A DNA stretch of 64,000 nucleotides from Hormiphora californensis (Eukaryota; Ctenophora; Tentaculata; Cydippida; Pleurobrachiidae). Shown here piece by piece: positions 21,541 through 34,038 of this stretch; position 1 is the stretch's first letter; the number at the start of each line of letters is the position of its first letter. The notes beneath the pieces are model-generated. The model saw only the letters and a list, made by a program, of their open reading frames with translations, did no database searches and was not told the origin of the DNA. Position numbers and translations under genes: made by a program. Where the stretch lies: NCBI GenBank assembly GCA_020137815.1, contig CM035359.1, positions 7,276,239 to 7,340,238 of the forward strand. Reading direction: 5' to 3'.

Positions 21541-24500
21541 ATGTGTGGTAAATGTAACAAGGCTGTATACCTGCACAACCATCATGTTTATTGTAATTTT
21601 TGCGAGAAGGTGGTACACGGGAAGTGCCATAACTTCGATATTGACACATGTATTGCCATTAACAACACAAAAGACTGGTTCTGCCCAGATTGTATTAACA
21701 GTATTCTCCCAGTATCGGTATTTTATGTTGATAATTGCCTTGGAAATATACCTATGCAGGATTGTAGCTACTGTCATAACCTTATAGGCAAGTTGTCACC
21801 TCACTTGAGGTGCACCAAATGTGATTGTACAATGCATTCCAGATGTTCTAATAGTGGTGTTTGTCTAACCTGTCATTATAGTTTGCCTCTAGATTCAAGG
21901 GACCCGCCGTCTCTTTCGATTTTTAACCCGTTTACCCCTGATCCAACTAACAACCCCATTAATGATATTACTGACAATACCACTCAGCATACAATATCGC
22001 ACACCCTGGACAATTGTGTTAATCTCGATTATTTTCCAAGTTCTAACCCTGGCACCGTCTCTATAGCACACTGTAACATAGATGGTTTTAAATCAAATTT
22101 TTTTGAGTTTAGTGCCAGGTCCAACATCTTGTCAAGGGGTGTTAATAATCAACCCGATATTTATATGTTTTGTGAAACGAACTTGTCACCTATTGATAAT
22201 ATCAGTCAATATGAATTACCCATGTATAAATCTTACCATGCACCCAATGTTACTGGGAAAATCAAGGGCGCTGGCCTTGCGGCCTATGTTAGGCATGATA
22301 TTGATTTCACTCCGTGTTCTAGCATGACAATTAACACCAATACCTTTCAATGTTTGGGGGGTAAAATTAAAATGTCTAATAATCAGATTATGAATGTTGT
22401 GGTTATTTACAGGTTCCATCGTATCGACATGGAATCCTTTTTTACAGATATTACAGCTCTTTTAGAGATAGTTTGTAGAAATAACTGCATCATCACGGGT
22501 GATTTTAATTTAAATCTGTTTAACAGTGAGTCTAGTCTAGTGAGGCGCTACCTTAACCTGTTCATGAGTTTTGGTTTAGCCCCACTGATAAGCCGCGCCA
22601 CGAATCACACTTTCAACGCATCAACGCTAATTGATCAGACATGGTCGAACATTATATCAACTGATACTAGGTCATATCTTGTTCCCAAACTTGCTGTATC
22701 CTCCCATGTTCCTACCGTCTGTTACTTCTCTGATCCCTACAAGGTGGTTGAATGTGGACCCAGAGAGATAGAGAAACTTGTGTTCAACCAGAGCACACTA
22801 AAGGGTTTTGAAAACGAATACATGTCTATTTGTCAACCATTAGTTAAACTTTTAGATTCTGCTAACACCTGTACTGACTTTACCTACTATTTCTCTAATT
22901 ATTACTCTAGTCTCTACACTCTCTATAGGAAGCACTTTATTAGGACCATTATCCTAAAAACCAATCGTAACAGTCATGATAAACCTGGATCACTCCCTCT
23001 ATAGGTCGGTCTTGTCACGTTAAGTCACAACTTTACAAAAAGTGGGTTGCATCTAGGGGTACTGGCGGTGAAGCTTCAGCTGCGTTTGACTATAGAACTT
23101 ACCGTGCTGTCCTTAGGGACCTAATCACTAGGTCCCGTGATTCTTTCTTCACGGATAAGTTTAATAAATGTTCAAACGATGTTAGGAAATGCTGGGCAGT
23201 CATAAATGAACTTAGAGGGAAATTTTCTGTCCCTACGTTTCCCAAACAGCTTCTTCGGGGTGAACAGGTTGTCACAAATCAATCAGAGATTGCTAATGCA
23301 ATGAACACGTATTTTACCGGTATTGCTGAGAGAATGAACACCTCAAAATACGGGTCTACTGAGCCTGACATAGGTCTTTATGGCCGTTTTCTTGGTCCCC
23401 GTATAAACAATTCTATCTTTTTAACCCCAGTTACACCTGGTGAAATCTGTTCTGTGATCTCCTGCCTGAAACCTAAGAAGTCTTCGGATATACAGCCAGC
23501 CTGCCTAAAACACTTTAGTCCCCTTTTCTCAGCTGACTTTTCAACTCTTATTAATAAATGCATGTCACTCGGTATTTTCCCTAGCGAGTTAAAGAGCGCG
23601 AAAGTGATTCCTCTTCATAAAGGGGGTGACACTGATACTTTCGGTAACTACAGACCTATATCTCTACTTCCTGTCTTAAGTAAGGTCATTGAAAAGTGTC
23701 TCCACAGCCGGTTAGTAAAGTTTCTAGATATCAATAATGTTCTAAGTGTAGACCAGTTTGGTTTTAGGAAAGGTCTGTCGACAACTGACGCTCTTCAGAA
23801 GGGTATAGCTAATGCAGTTACTAGTTTGGACCACAACTTTTTTACCTTGGGTCTTTTTCTAGACCTAAGTAAAGCTTTTGATACGATTCATCATAAGATC
23901 CTGTTATCCAAACTAGAGCACTACGGTATCCGTGGTATAGCTCTTGATTTGATCCGGAGTTACCTCAGCAACAGAACCCAGCGTGTATGTATTGGAAACA
24001 ATCATTCTGATAATCTCACAGTTTCCTTTGGGGTACCTCAAGGTTCTATCTTAGGACCCTTACTCTTCATTTTGTACATTAACGACTTGATGAATTTATC
24101 TAGTAGCTCAAATTCACCCGATTGTGTCATGAAATTCATCCTCTTCGCTGATGACTCAAATGTATTTTTCTCCGGTAAAACCGTACAAGGTGTACAAAAT
24201 TGCATTAATGACTTTCTGTTATCCCTCCAGAAATTTCTGGACTCCAACTTTCTCCACGTTAACACATCGAAAACCAAATTCATGTATTTTACAACACCGC
24301 AATCAAAAAGTTGTCTACCTACCTTTAAAATGGTTTATGCTGATACTGTGATTGAACAGGTCAGCAGCATTAGATTTTTGGGGGTTGAAGTTAGTGAGAA
24401 TCTTACGTGGGATCTTCACATACAATCTGTTTGTACCAAACTAAATCGTAACATAGGCTCGTTACGTAATATTCGCAACTCACTCCCGGTCAGACTACGT

Positions 24501-25013
24501 ATTTCTGTTTATCACGCACTTATCCATTCACACATTAACTACGCTATCAGTGTTTGGGGTAGCGGAGGTCTCTGTAACAAGCTCCTACCAATCTTCAAAT
24601 GTCAAAAACATGCTCTCCGTTGCCTCTTCTCACTCAGGCGTAGTCCGGGTGTTCACGGTCTGCCTGGCACCAAAACAACTTTTAACACTAACCAAATCTT
24701 GACTGTTCATAACCAATACTTCCTATCAGTCTTAGCAGTTGTCCATAGGGATATTTTTGTCGGGGAACTAGTCCAGTTCTCCGAAAGGAAAGCTGATTTG
24801 GCCATCATACCTAAAGGTGTCCACAGGTATCTGGACCCTAACTTCTATTTCATGGGCCCTAGGCTTTGGAATTCTTTCTCCTGCAAGTTAAATTCTCCCA
24901 ATACTAGCTCGTTTAAAAGGTCAATCAAGCACATGCTACTCGAGAATCAGGTTAAAGGTGATCCCTCAAGTTGGGAAGATTCTAACTATTCTCCGGTTCA
25001 AAACAAAAGATGA
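21541..25013 (+). pseudogene. Retrotransposon ORF2 polyprotein (PHD, endonuclease, RT), one frameshift
   Basis: The first frame runs 21541-23004 and the second continues to 25013. The frame changes between about 22983 and 23003, equivalent to one missing or two extra bases. In order it has: a Cys/His PHD-type finger (CGKCNKAVYLHNHH ... WFCPDC, res ~1-45) and a second Cys cluster; an EEP/APE endonuclease (AHCNIDGFKS, CETNLSP, ITGDFNLNLF); then reverse transcriptase with NYRPISLLPVLSK, GFRKGLSTTDAL, LDLSKAFDTIHH, GVPQGSILGPLLF and the catalytic FADD. The tail is Cys/His-poor. It would nick target DNA and prime reverse transcription there. As written it cannot make a full polypeptide without frameshifting. 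Confidence 0.95.
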
Positions 25014-26040
25014 TCTGATGATACTGTCAAAATATGATCTCAAGAAAATGCCAAAATACAATCGATTAAAAGATGTTACAGAATAGTTTTTCTTGGTCCA
25101 CACGTGGACCTTCACTCCCAGCCGTCCTGTCTAGGACAGACAACCCTCACCACCACAGACCCCAGTCCACGGACTGCTTCCTTTCCCATGAACACCTCAT
25201 TTTATTTTCTCAGTGTTGTTTTCTTTTTAATTCACCCTGTTTTCTTTTCCCTTTTTTTCACGTTGTTTTTCAGCTAGATTGATCTGCTTTGTGTGTTCCT
25301 ATTTTTCCTATTTTTCAAGTGTGTTTTTTACATGTGTAATTTTGATCTGATTTTTGTTTCATTATGTTTTCGTACACCGCACTTTTCGTACCCCACCCTA
25401 CTGTGTTTTTCCATCCCTGTTTTTTACAGTCCCTCCAACCTTAGTATTTTGTATCCCTTGTTACTATATTGTTCTCATTATGCGATCTAACCCAGACACC
25501 CCCTTTCGCTTGGGGAGGGCCTGGAGTGAGTGGGTCGCCCGGTCTGATCGAACTACCTAGTCAATTGACCATTTCGTTCATACCGGGCGTACTCGTTTGC
25601 CCTGGGTGCTCCCTTTGAGAAGGATGGGACCTCTTTCCCCTCTAACCGTAACACCCACGCCCCTTTCTCTTGGGGAGGGCCTGGGGTGAGCGGGTCGCCC
25701 GGTCGGATCGACTCGTCTTTCTTGCCGGGCGTTACTCGTTTGCCCCGGGTGCTCCCCTCGGGATGAGGTGGCACCTACTTCCCTTCTAGCGTATCCCACT
25801 TTAGATCCTTCCAACGTTCCTGTCCTGTTTTCCTCCACACATATCCATCCTCCAGCTCCATACTCCTGCGGAACTATATTCCCCACAAGCCTGTGGATTT
25901 TCGAGAAACTGTTTTAGTGCCTTTTGTTTTTAGTGTGTTTAGCGATTTTCCTCGCACGGGGACGGACTTAATTACGGACTGTTTTATAGTGTGTTTTCCA
26001 TTATTTTGTTCAATTTTAAATTTTTTCAATCAATCAATCA

Positions 26041-26101
26041 ATCTCTCTCTCTGTCCCCTCCCTCCCTCTCTCACTCTCTCTCTCTCTGTTTTTCTCTCTC
26101 T

Positions 26102-26167
<66 letters not shown>
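26041..26167. repeat. (TC)n microsatellite ending in an acceptor-like CACAG
   Basis: TC tract directly after the (TCAA)n end of the retrotransposon. It ends CTCTCACAG|CTTGAAG, which could serve as a 5' UTR acceptor for the lectin gene, though this is unproven. Confidence 0.9.
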
Positions 26168-26170
<3 letters not shown>

Positions 26171-26439
26171 GCTTGAAGCGTCAAAAGCTAGAGATAAGTG
26201 CTCGTGGTTTTAGTCGAGTTGGTTGAGATCTCAGATCACTACTATCTATAGCCACTATCCTGTGCCCTTGATAATATTGATAGGGGAGGAACCTTTCCTT
26301 AGTAACCTTCTCATTTTGACCATCATTTTATTGCATTATCCATTGAATTAATCTGTTATTTCTAATTTCTGTTAAATCTGTTGTAGAGAGAAGTCCACCA
26401 CATTTCAACGCTCTCTTCCCCCCTGAAACTCCCACAACG

Positions 26440-29400
26440 ATGAACTCCCTAGCTCTGCTATCTGTCCTAGTGTAAGTATGGAACACGTTGCCTTGTTCGA
26501 TCCTCCCTCCCCGCGCCCATGAATACATCACCACGGGACCTGTACGACAAGACGTCTAACAGACGTTTTAGCTGCGAGACGCGAGTCACGAGATATCAAA
26601 TATAAAATTCTCGATATTTAGTTACCTGACTAATGATGTCTTCTTTTCAGTGTCGCTATCTCGGCAGGATGGCATCCTGATCCCATTCCTGTAAGTATTT
26701 CATTCACTATGCACTCAAGGGTTAGACTTCTAAACTAATCAAACTAACAACACTATTACAATATAAGTAGAAGAATTAGTAGAAGGGTAGAAACCAACAT
26801 TCTATGTAGAAATAGAAATAGAATGTTATACAGAGGAATAGTAATTCAAAATGGGCAGTCCGCAGTAGGCTGTCAGGTGACCACTCGCTTGCTCAGAAAA
26901 TCATCAAAGGAGAACAGATGTCAGATGCCAATTGTCAAGTAGCACGCTGACATCTGGTATTATACGAACCCATACTAAAGTGGCATTTTTAGAAGTTGTC
27001 ACCCCCTGGGTGGCGTGTGAGTTTTTATTTGCGTGTCGGAAACTTGTCGGAAGCTTGTTTTGGCTCTCACGCCTTTTTTCTTGACCAATTTCGTCAAACA
27101 AAACTCTTATGGACTCACAAAATGATGCTCTTTCCGATGATATGCGGCTTTTTGCGGAAAAATGAGAGCAAGTGGAGGCTGTCACACGCAAAAACGACGC
27201 CGCACGTGAAAAGGGGGGTGACAACTTCAAAAAATCCGACTTTATTAAGAATTTCTGTGATTATTTCCAGCTGTTATAATACCTCCCTAAATTTCAGCTT
27301 GTCGATACATTCTGTTCAAGCAACCCCTTGAGTACCACGATGCCCTCGACGCATGCCTTGCTCTGGAGTGGCCCATTACCAACGCAGGTAGGTTTATTGA
27401 CAGTGTCAATAGTACCAAGCTGTTCTCACGTGCTTATTCGAAAGAAATGGGAATAGGGTCAGCTGCCAATGCTCTGACTTGTTGAGGGTTCTTTCTCACT
27501 GGAAACTCCGATAACTTTCCTGCTCCTGCATGTGTTCAAGGTGGTTGTGATCCACGAACTAAATGATGTAGCGGTCTAGGACTTAAAATTCACTCGGGAA
27601 GATATTATTTGCGCTTTATTATTTTGCTGTAGTCCTAGTGTCGCTATATTGTAGGCATTCAATATTCCACCAGTTCTTTGAATGACTACCCTATTATAGT
27701 TGCACCTCAATGTCCCATGTGGTAGAATTGTTATTATTTATATCTATGGATGAGTGCTTGCAATAAGGCTCTCATGGAGAGATGGGTAAGATTGTTCCCC
27801 ACAACAAACTATTAAAATATAATGCTAGATTTAAATATTCAACTAGCTTCAATACCATACCATGAATTATGCAGAAAAGAGGATAAAATAAATATCTGGT
27901 TTATATAGTCTCACAAAAGACTGGGACTAGGAGAGTTACAATTCAGCGTGTGCGAGATTACAGTCATGTATTAGTATCACGACTTGACTGGTTTATAACA
28001 CTACACTATAACTATTAATTCTCAACTACAACTAAAACGTCTAAAACTACTAATTCTCCTGCAGTGCGCATCTTCTTACTGTATTTCTATTACGGTAATA
28101 CGACTACAAGCAGCACTGTTAAACTACTAATTCTCCTGCAGGCATTGGAATGGCTACTGTTCGAACTGAAGCTGAGAACGACGATGTCAGCAATCTTATT
28201 CGAATTGGGTTCGGTTTCCATTTTGACGTAAGTTACATCTTATCATTGAAACATCTCTCGGTCTGACTCAACATTAGATTGTATTCAACATCTACTTTAT
28301 AGTTCCTGACAAAATGTTTTTTTCTGTAGGGCAAAAAACCCTACAAATATGGAAACTGGGCTCTTATTGGGCTGAGTAAGAGGAGGAACAACGACTACAA
28401 AATACCAGAGGAAGAAGAGGTAAGTGTGGGACGTGGTGGAGGAGGGGTACAATGAACAGGGATAGGGAGTCAGGGATATAATAGAGATATGGGAAGAGAG
28501 AAATATTTCGGATCTAAGTAAGGTGAACCCTGTAGGGTGTGTTTAACGCTGAGGACTGGTGGTTTTCTAATGGAATGAGGACCAACTACACCAAATGGCA
28601 CAAAGGATTCCCTGACCAGCAAATGAAGGGGTAGGTCCTACATTCATTTCTTACATTCATTTCTTACTCACATCTAGTGCACCTACATACCTTTTTAGTT
28701 GCGTTATGTCAGCTAGTGTTGGCCCGGCCTGACCATATGAATCTCATTTCTTTCAAATAACTGTTCTTTACGTGGATGGAGCGTTTGAGGACCGCGGTAA
28801 AAGCATTAGCCTGACAGGTTCCGTTAGCATCAACTAATTCTTGAGATCACTACTCTGTCCAACTATATCCACCGCTCCGTTCAAAGACCGTTTTTACAGT
28901 CCACTCACACCTGTACATCTCTCTTCACCTTACTAAATACCAGGAAGCGACCGAATATTCGGTTCGGTTCGGTTCGGTTCGGAAATTCGGTGTTTTTTGG
29001 GCGGTTCGGTTCGGTTCGGTTCGGTAGGAAATTTTGGCCGAACCACCGAATTTTTTGGTCAAAAAATGCCCAGAAATCGGGCTTTTTCATGCAAAATTTT
29101 TCAACTATTTCACGAAAATTGTATGGATTTCAATGTCAATTTCGCCGTATTAACCCTATTTCGAATCGGTGGTGCTATGTGGAAATGATTTCGCTAGTTA
29201 GCGGGTTCGATATGGATTGATTTGATACCTGACTTCCCGTCGAATCGTGTCCTCATGAGAGGGTCAACAAATTCAGAAACTTTTTTTTCAAAAAATTCAT
29301 GGAGAGCACCGATCAAGGTGTTAAGAATCATTCTCTGAAATTTTGTAAAAAAGTTTGGAAAATATTTCAAAGTAAATTTTATGGAAAATTTTCTATGTCA

Positions 29401-32400
29401 ATTTTTGCGTACGAATCGTGTTTCGAATCGGTATTGCTAAGCGGGAGTGATGTTGCTAATTAGTGGGTCCGAGATGGATTATGCTGATACGTGATCCCCC
29501 ATCAAATCTAATTAGGAAGTTTAGGGGAAACGATTCATGTTTCAATAAATCCTGCTAATTAACGAGAGCACTGCCGCATAGCATCACCGATTCGCAACAC
29601 GATTCGTACGGCAAAATTGACATAGATTTTTTTTTCCGAAATTGACTTTGAAATATTTTACAAAGTTTTTTTCACAAAATTAAATGTTTCTCTAAAAATT
29701 CATGGAGAGCATCGATCAAGGTATTGAGAATCATTACCTGAAATTTTGTGAAATTTTTTTTGTGAAAAGTATTTTAAGTAAATTATGGTATACGAATCGT
29801 GTTTCTAATCGACAATGCTAAACGGGAGTGATGTTGGTAATTAGTGGGTCCGAGATGGACTGATACGTGATCCCCCACCAAATCCAATTAGGAAATTTAG
29901 AGAGACACGATTCATGGTTCGTTTAATCCTGCTAATTAGCAATACCATTCCCGTATAGCATTGCCGATTGGAAACACGATTCGTACGCAAAAATTGACAT
30001 AGAAAATTTACGATAAAATTGACTTTGAAAATTTTTTCACAAAATTGACTTTGAAATTTTTTCAAACATTTTTTAACAAAATTTCAGAGAATGATTCTCA
30101 ATACCTTGATCGGTGCTCTCCATGACTTTTTAGAGAAACATTTATACAGAAAAAGTTTTGTATGGTTCGGTTCGGTTCGGTTACCGAAATTCGGTTCGGT
30201 TCGGTTCGGTTCGGTTCGGTTCGGTTCGGTTCGGTAAAAAAGTTTTTCAAATTCGGTTCGGTTCGGTTCGGTGGAAAAAAACCCGGTTCGGTCGTTTCCT
30301 GCTAATTGCTAAATACCCACACATCTCTCTAGAACTTCGCTAACCTACCTCCCAAGTCCCAATATACCTAGACCCAAAAAGGGCAGTACATTGGGCACGT
30401 TGCGCCCCCCCCCCTATGAGCGCGCCCAAAGGGCGATCCCCTACGTAACGGGGTTGGGCCGTTACACCTAGATCTGATCTAGACTCTAACTCAATACATA
30501 TCTCTCTAGAAAGAAGAATAACAGGGAATATCAGAACTGTACACCTCTCTCTCTAGACTCTAACTCAATACATATCTCTCTAGAAAGAAGAATAACAGGG
30601 AATATCAGAACTGTACACCTCTCTCTCTAGACTCTAACTCAATACATATCTCTCTAGAAAGAAGAATAACAGGGAATATCAGAACTGTACACGTCTCTCT
30701 CTAGACTCTAACTCAATACATCTCGATCTAGAAAGAAGAATAACAGGGAATATCAGAACTCTAACTGAATACATATCTCTCTAGAAAGAAGAATAACAGG
30801 GAATATCAGAACTGGGTCCAGATCAATAAGAAAGGATATTGGGATGATACCTACTGCAGCAAGAAACTCCCATACCTGTGCGAGTACTGTGGTAAGTAGA
30901 CTGAAAACTGAATTTACATCAGGATGCATTCAAGAGACAATGGTCTTATTTCATTTTATGGGGGAACAATACACAACTTGTATCAATTACTAACTCCTTC
31001 AATCCTATGTCAGGTAAGTACATTGTCCTCTCTAAGCACGTTACCTGGGACAAGGCTAACGCACATTGTCAGGATCTTGGACTTGAGTTTGCTGTGGTAA
31101 GTCCAAGTAGTAGTGTGTGTAATGTAGCTGTATTACATGTGTCTTTTGTCTAGTCTTCTTGCTACTTAAATAGGGTTGCGTTGTGTATAATTCTAACCCA
31201 GGGATGCTTAACCACACATTGAGAGTTGGAGATGCAGTAGAATTGAGTCTAGACCTCACCAATAAGAGGGTGTGGTCATATCTGGGCCCCTTTGTTCAGT
31301 CCAGCTTCCAATAGGCCCCGGGGGAACTGACTTCTTTTAGCACCTCATCAGGCATACAACAATGTAAAAGCTTACTAAGTAGTTAAGGGACTATTCTCCT
31401 TTGTGACGTGAGACACAGCCCTCATCCGAAGTGGTAAAATTAATATTCCATGACGTCATGTTTTAACTACTAGCCCCCTAACTACTAATATTTCCCTTTG
31501 CACGTGCAGGTTAACTCTAAATCTGACAACGAGGAGCTACTCTTCGCTGCCAGGGTTTCACTCGGAGAGGAGCTGGGAGGACGACGATTTAACAACTCCA
31601 ACTGGGTAAATGTGATGATTAGTTAGTCAATAATTAGTTTATCAGGAAAAGTTGACAAGGAAGCAGTGTCCTGAGATTTCCTGGAACACCATGTTGTCAT
31701 CACACTTCACCCAAAGAGCACAGATCTCCAGTTTCCTAAAATCCAGACCTGTCACAACCTATCACACACGTCTTGTATAATATGCCGTGTTAGCATAATT
31801 CTTTTGCATCTCAATATCATATACGTCTGTTTAAACAACTAGGCCTTGTTTATTTTGAAGAGGCCCAATACATTTAAAATGGTCGCTTTACTTTTCAATG
31901 TGTACAACAGAGAGTCCAGTGCTTTATTATTAAGGACAGCCCGCATGAAGTAACGGCCGGAAGTTGTGAAAAGTGATAGGAAGAGAGATGAAAAGAGAGC
32001 GAGGGAAAAAGATAGAGCTAAACGTGTCCAATCTGAGTCTCATGAAAAAATGTGGAGCTGGATGAGCCCAGCTACTATACACGACTGGGCCAGCTGGTGC
32101 GATCTAGATGGAATTATTAAATCTAGTGAGGGGGATGCTACAATTTCTCTAACTGGTCATTAGGGCAGCTCTAAGTTATTAGCATCCCCTCCCTACCCAC
32201 ATTACTACAAGCCCATACCAATATATTCAAAAATTCAGTGTGACATGGTATGCAAGAAGTTCCAGTTCTGAAACATCTTCAAAACATCCCAAACCTAACT
32301 CACGGTACCCCACACCATATTTTAACTTTCAACCTGTTTTCGACGTTTTCCCACACGAATTACAACACACTCAATCTTGTTACCCAGGTTTGGATTGGTA

Positions 32401-33046
32401 CCCAGGAGATAATGGATGAGACGTCAGGTAATGGAACAGGTGTCTGGCAACACTGGAATGGAGACTCCCTGGACTTCAGTCCTAGTTGGGACTACAAAGT
32501 ACAACCTGACAACTGGGTACTCCCCAACAAGGGCGGTAAGTGCCAACAACCACATAGCAACCACACGATAAACACTTAGCTGATAACAACCACATAGCAA
32601 CCACATAGTAACCACATAGTTACCACGTAGTAACCACATAGCAACCACATAACAACCACATAACAACCACATAGTAACCACATAGCAACCACATAACAAC
32701 CACATATCAACCACATATTAACCACATAGGAACCACATAGCAACCACATAGCAACCACATAACAACCACATAGTAACCACATAACAACCACATAACAACC
32801 ACATATCAACCACATAGGAACCACATAGTAACCACATAGCAACCACATAGCAACCACATATCAACCACATAACAACCACATAGCAACCAGATTTAACGAC
32901 AACAGCTAACTAGTTCACCCCCGCCAGAACAAAATGTGGTTGGATTCTCTCGAAAGGACGGAAAGTGGGACGACAGTTTCAAGTTCAGAAAGAGGCCATT
33001 CGCGTGTCAGTGCCCACACAGGGGTTGCTCATACAGTGCAGTGTAA
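26440..33046 (+). CDS. Secreted protein with two C-type lectin domains
   Basis: Exons: 26440-26471, 26651-26690, 27298-27387, 28142-28227, 28330-28419, 28536-28630, 30785-30891, 31014-31096, 31510-31605, 32388-32535, 32928-33046; about 327 residues. It starts with a signal peptide (MNSLALLSVLVVAISAG). CTLD1 runs from CRYILFKQPLEYHDALDAC to GYWDDTYCSKKLPYLCEYC and has FPDQ where Ca-binding lectins carry EPN or QPD. CTLD2 runs from GKYIVLSKHVTW to FACQCPHRG and has QPD (VQPDNW) plus WDD, compatible with calcium-dependent galactose-type sugar binding. Phases match at every junction except exon 2 to exon 3: exon 2 ends in phase 0 and exon 3 needs one preceding base. A microexon, or a one-base error, is implied. 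It probably acts extracellularly in recognition or adhesion. Confidence 0.9.
26976..27244. mobile_element. MITE of the GAAGTTGTCACCCC family
   Basis: The left end TAAAGTGGCATTTTTAGAAG then TTGTCACCCC, and the right end, inverted, TAAAGTCGGATTTTTTGAAG then TTGTCACCCC, form ~30-bp TIRs. The same ends recur in the element at about 42905-44166. It lies in lectin intron 2. Confidence 0.8.
28044..28141 (+). repeat. 21-bp direct repeat containing the exon-4 acceptor
   Basis: AAACTACTAATTCTCCTGCAG occurs at 28044-28064 and at 28121-28141. The second copy is the functional acceptor. The 56 bases between contain TTACTGTATTTCTATTACGG, related to the ends of the small element at 11866-12023. Confidence 0.88.
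28941..30301. mobile_element. hAT-like foldback element with (GGTTC)n ends
   Basis: The ends CAGGAAGCGACCG and (inverted) CAGGAAACGACCG are flanked by CTAAATAC (28933-28940) and CTAATTGC (30302-30309), an 8-bp target duplication with two mismatches. Both subterminal regions carry (GGTTC)n arrays. Internal blocks are inverted, for example CATGGAGAGCACCGATCAAG near 29299 against its complement near 30100. No transposase. It lies in the lectin intron between exons 6 and 7. Confidence 0.75.
30481..30812 (+). repeat. Minisatellite built from an intron end plus exon-7 start (5 acceptors)
   Basis: Units of 74 bp (the last one shorter) each contain TATCTCTCTAG|AAAGAAGAATA and the first ~31 coding bases of exon 7. 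Acceptor-defined starts are 30510, 30584, 30658, 30732 and 30785. Only the last continues into the conserved CTLD end (WVQINKKGYWDD). The others run into TGTACACCTCTC and back into intron sequence. Confidence 0.94.
32585..32888. repeat. 11-bp minisatellite (CAACCACATAG)n
   Basis: About 28 units with C/T/A variation at the unit junction, in the last lectin intron directly before the final exon. Confidence 0.95.
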
Positions 33047-33227
33047 TTAACTCGCCAATTAATTATGTGATTGTGACATTAGCCAGTGTTCCAGACTTTG
33101 TGAGATATAAAAATGCATGAACTGCTGTAGATTTGTTGTTTTCTTTTGCTGATCACATCTTGCTTTTTAATCCATTTCTCTCCTGTCTAGATGGTAACTA
33201 AGTCTTCTGTTCAAGACAATAAAGTAC

Positions 33228-33233
33228 ATCATT
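33228..33233 (+). terminator. Poly(A) signal AATAAA of the lectin gene
   Basis: AATAAA lies 182 bases after the lectin stop codon. Confidence 0.7.
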
Positions 33234-34038
33234 CTAAAAAAATGTTCAATTTGAAATAGTTTAAAATAGTTCATTCACACAGAATGTTAACACAAAATCT
33301 TCAGTCTCTCTCACTGCTACTATAACAGACAGGGTCAATACAGACAGGTCTCTCTCTCACCGTGGTGAAATAGACAGGGCAAACACAGACATGACAGTAA
33401 CGAGAGGAGGTGTGTCAAAAAGTTCATTCCTTGCACGTGAGATGCAAAATAGAAAAATGTTTCTTGGAATTGAGTGATATTATGTAATGCTGAAAGATTG
33501 TTCGACGGGGTGACCGTGTTGAAAAAATACCGAAAAGATGAAAGGCGAAAAGATTTTATCACGGGCGGTGAGTCGATCAGAAATTAGAAATGTGTATGTG
33601 AATTTTGGCAGAGCTGGAAATATGTTTTGGTATGTAATTGAATAAGGGACCTGTTAGTGAAGAAAATCAAATGTTCGTAACATGCTAGGACAGCACAATC
33701 AGGGTTTCAAAAAGAGGGGTTATTTGATTAAGAAAAAGATGCTTATTTAAACTCAACTCATTTTATCGTTTGTCCATGCCTGAGGTTAGAAAGGTATGGC
33801 ATTGCTGGTCACGAGGCCGGTTCCTCTCTCTCGTTCTTGTAGTGTAGTAGTCTGAGAGATGGGTACCAGGTAGAACAAGAAGTACGTGATATGATTTGTG
33901 GGGTCGTGACCACAATTTCCCACAAATTTAAAGATGATATGTTAATGGTCATTGTTCTGTTTTCAGAACCTTAAAATATCACTCTACCACGGCCCAAGTA
34001 TTATTGTGACAGCTACCAAGAAGAGTCTACACACAGAA
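33234..34038. other. Convergent intergenic spacer
   Basis: Lies between the 3' ends of the lectin (+) and GPCR (-) genes. No exon is supported; it presumably contains 3' UTR sequence. Confidence 0.5.

Larger units (their letters stand above)
20565..26040 (+). mobile_element. CR1/jockey-superfamily non-LTR retrotransposon
   Basis: Two open frames (20654-21424, and 21541-25013 with a frameshift) are followed by about 1 kb of T-rich sequence that ends in a short (TCAA)n run at about 26028-26041. A microsatellite 3' tail rather than poly(A) suits CR1-like elements. The 5' end is not sharply defined, and no target duplication was found. The 3' part contains a duplicated GC-rich block (25499-25625 and 25659-25790). 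A single frameshift and otherwise open frames suggest a fairly recent insertion. Confidence 0.85.

Noticed and set aside
31966-32163. Charged 65-codon frame in a lectin intron
   Set aside because: Located between phase-compatible lectin exons, no family resemblance and no splice support.
32424-32857. Long minus-strand frames rich in CGCYVVAMWLL
   Set aside because: Translation of the 11-bp minisatellite.
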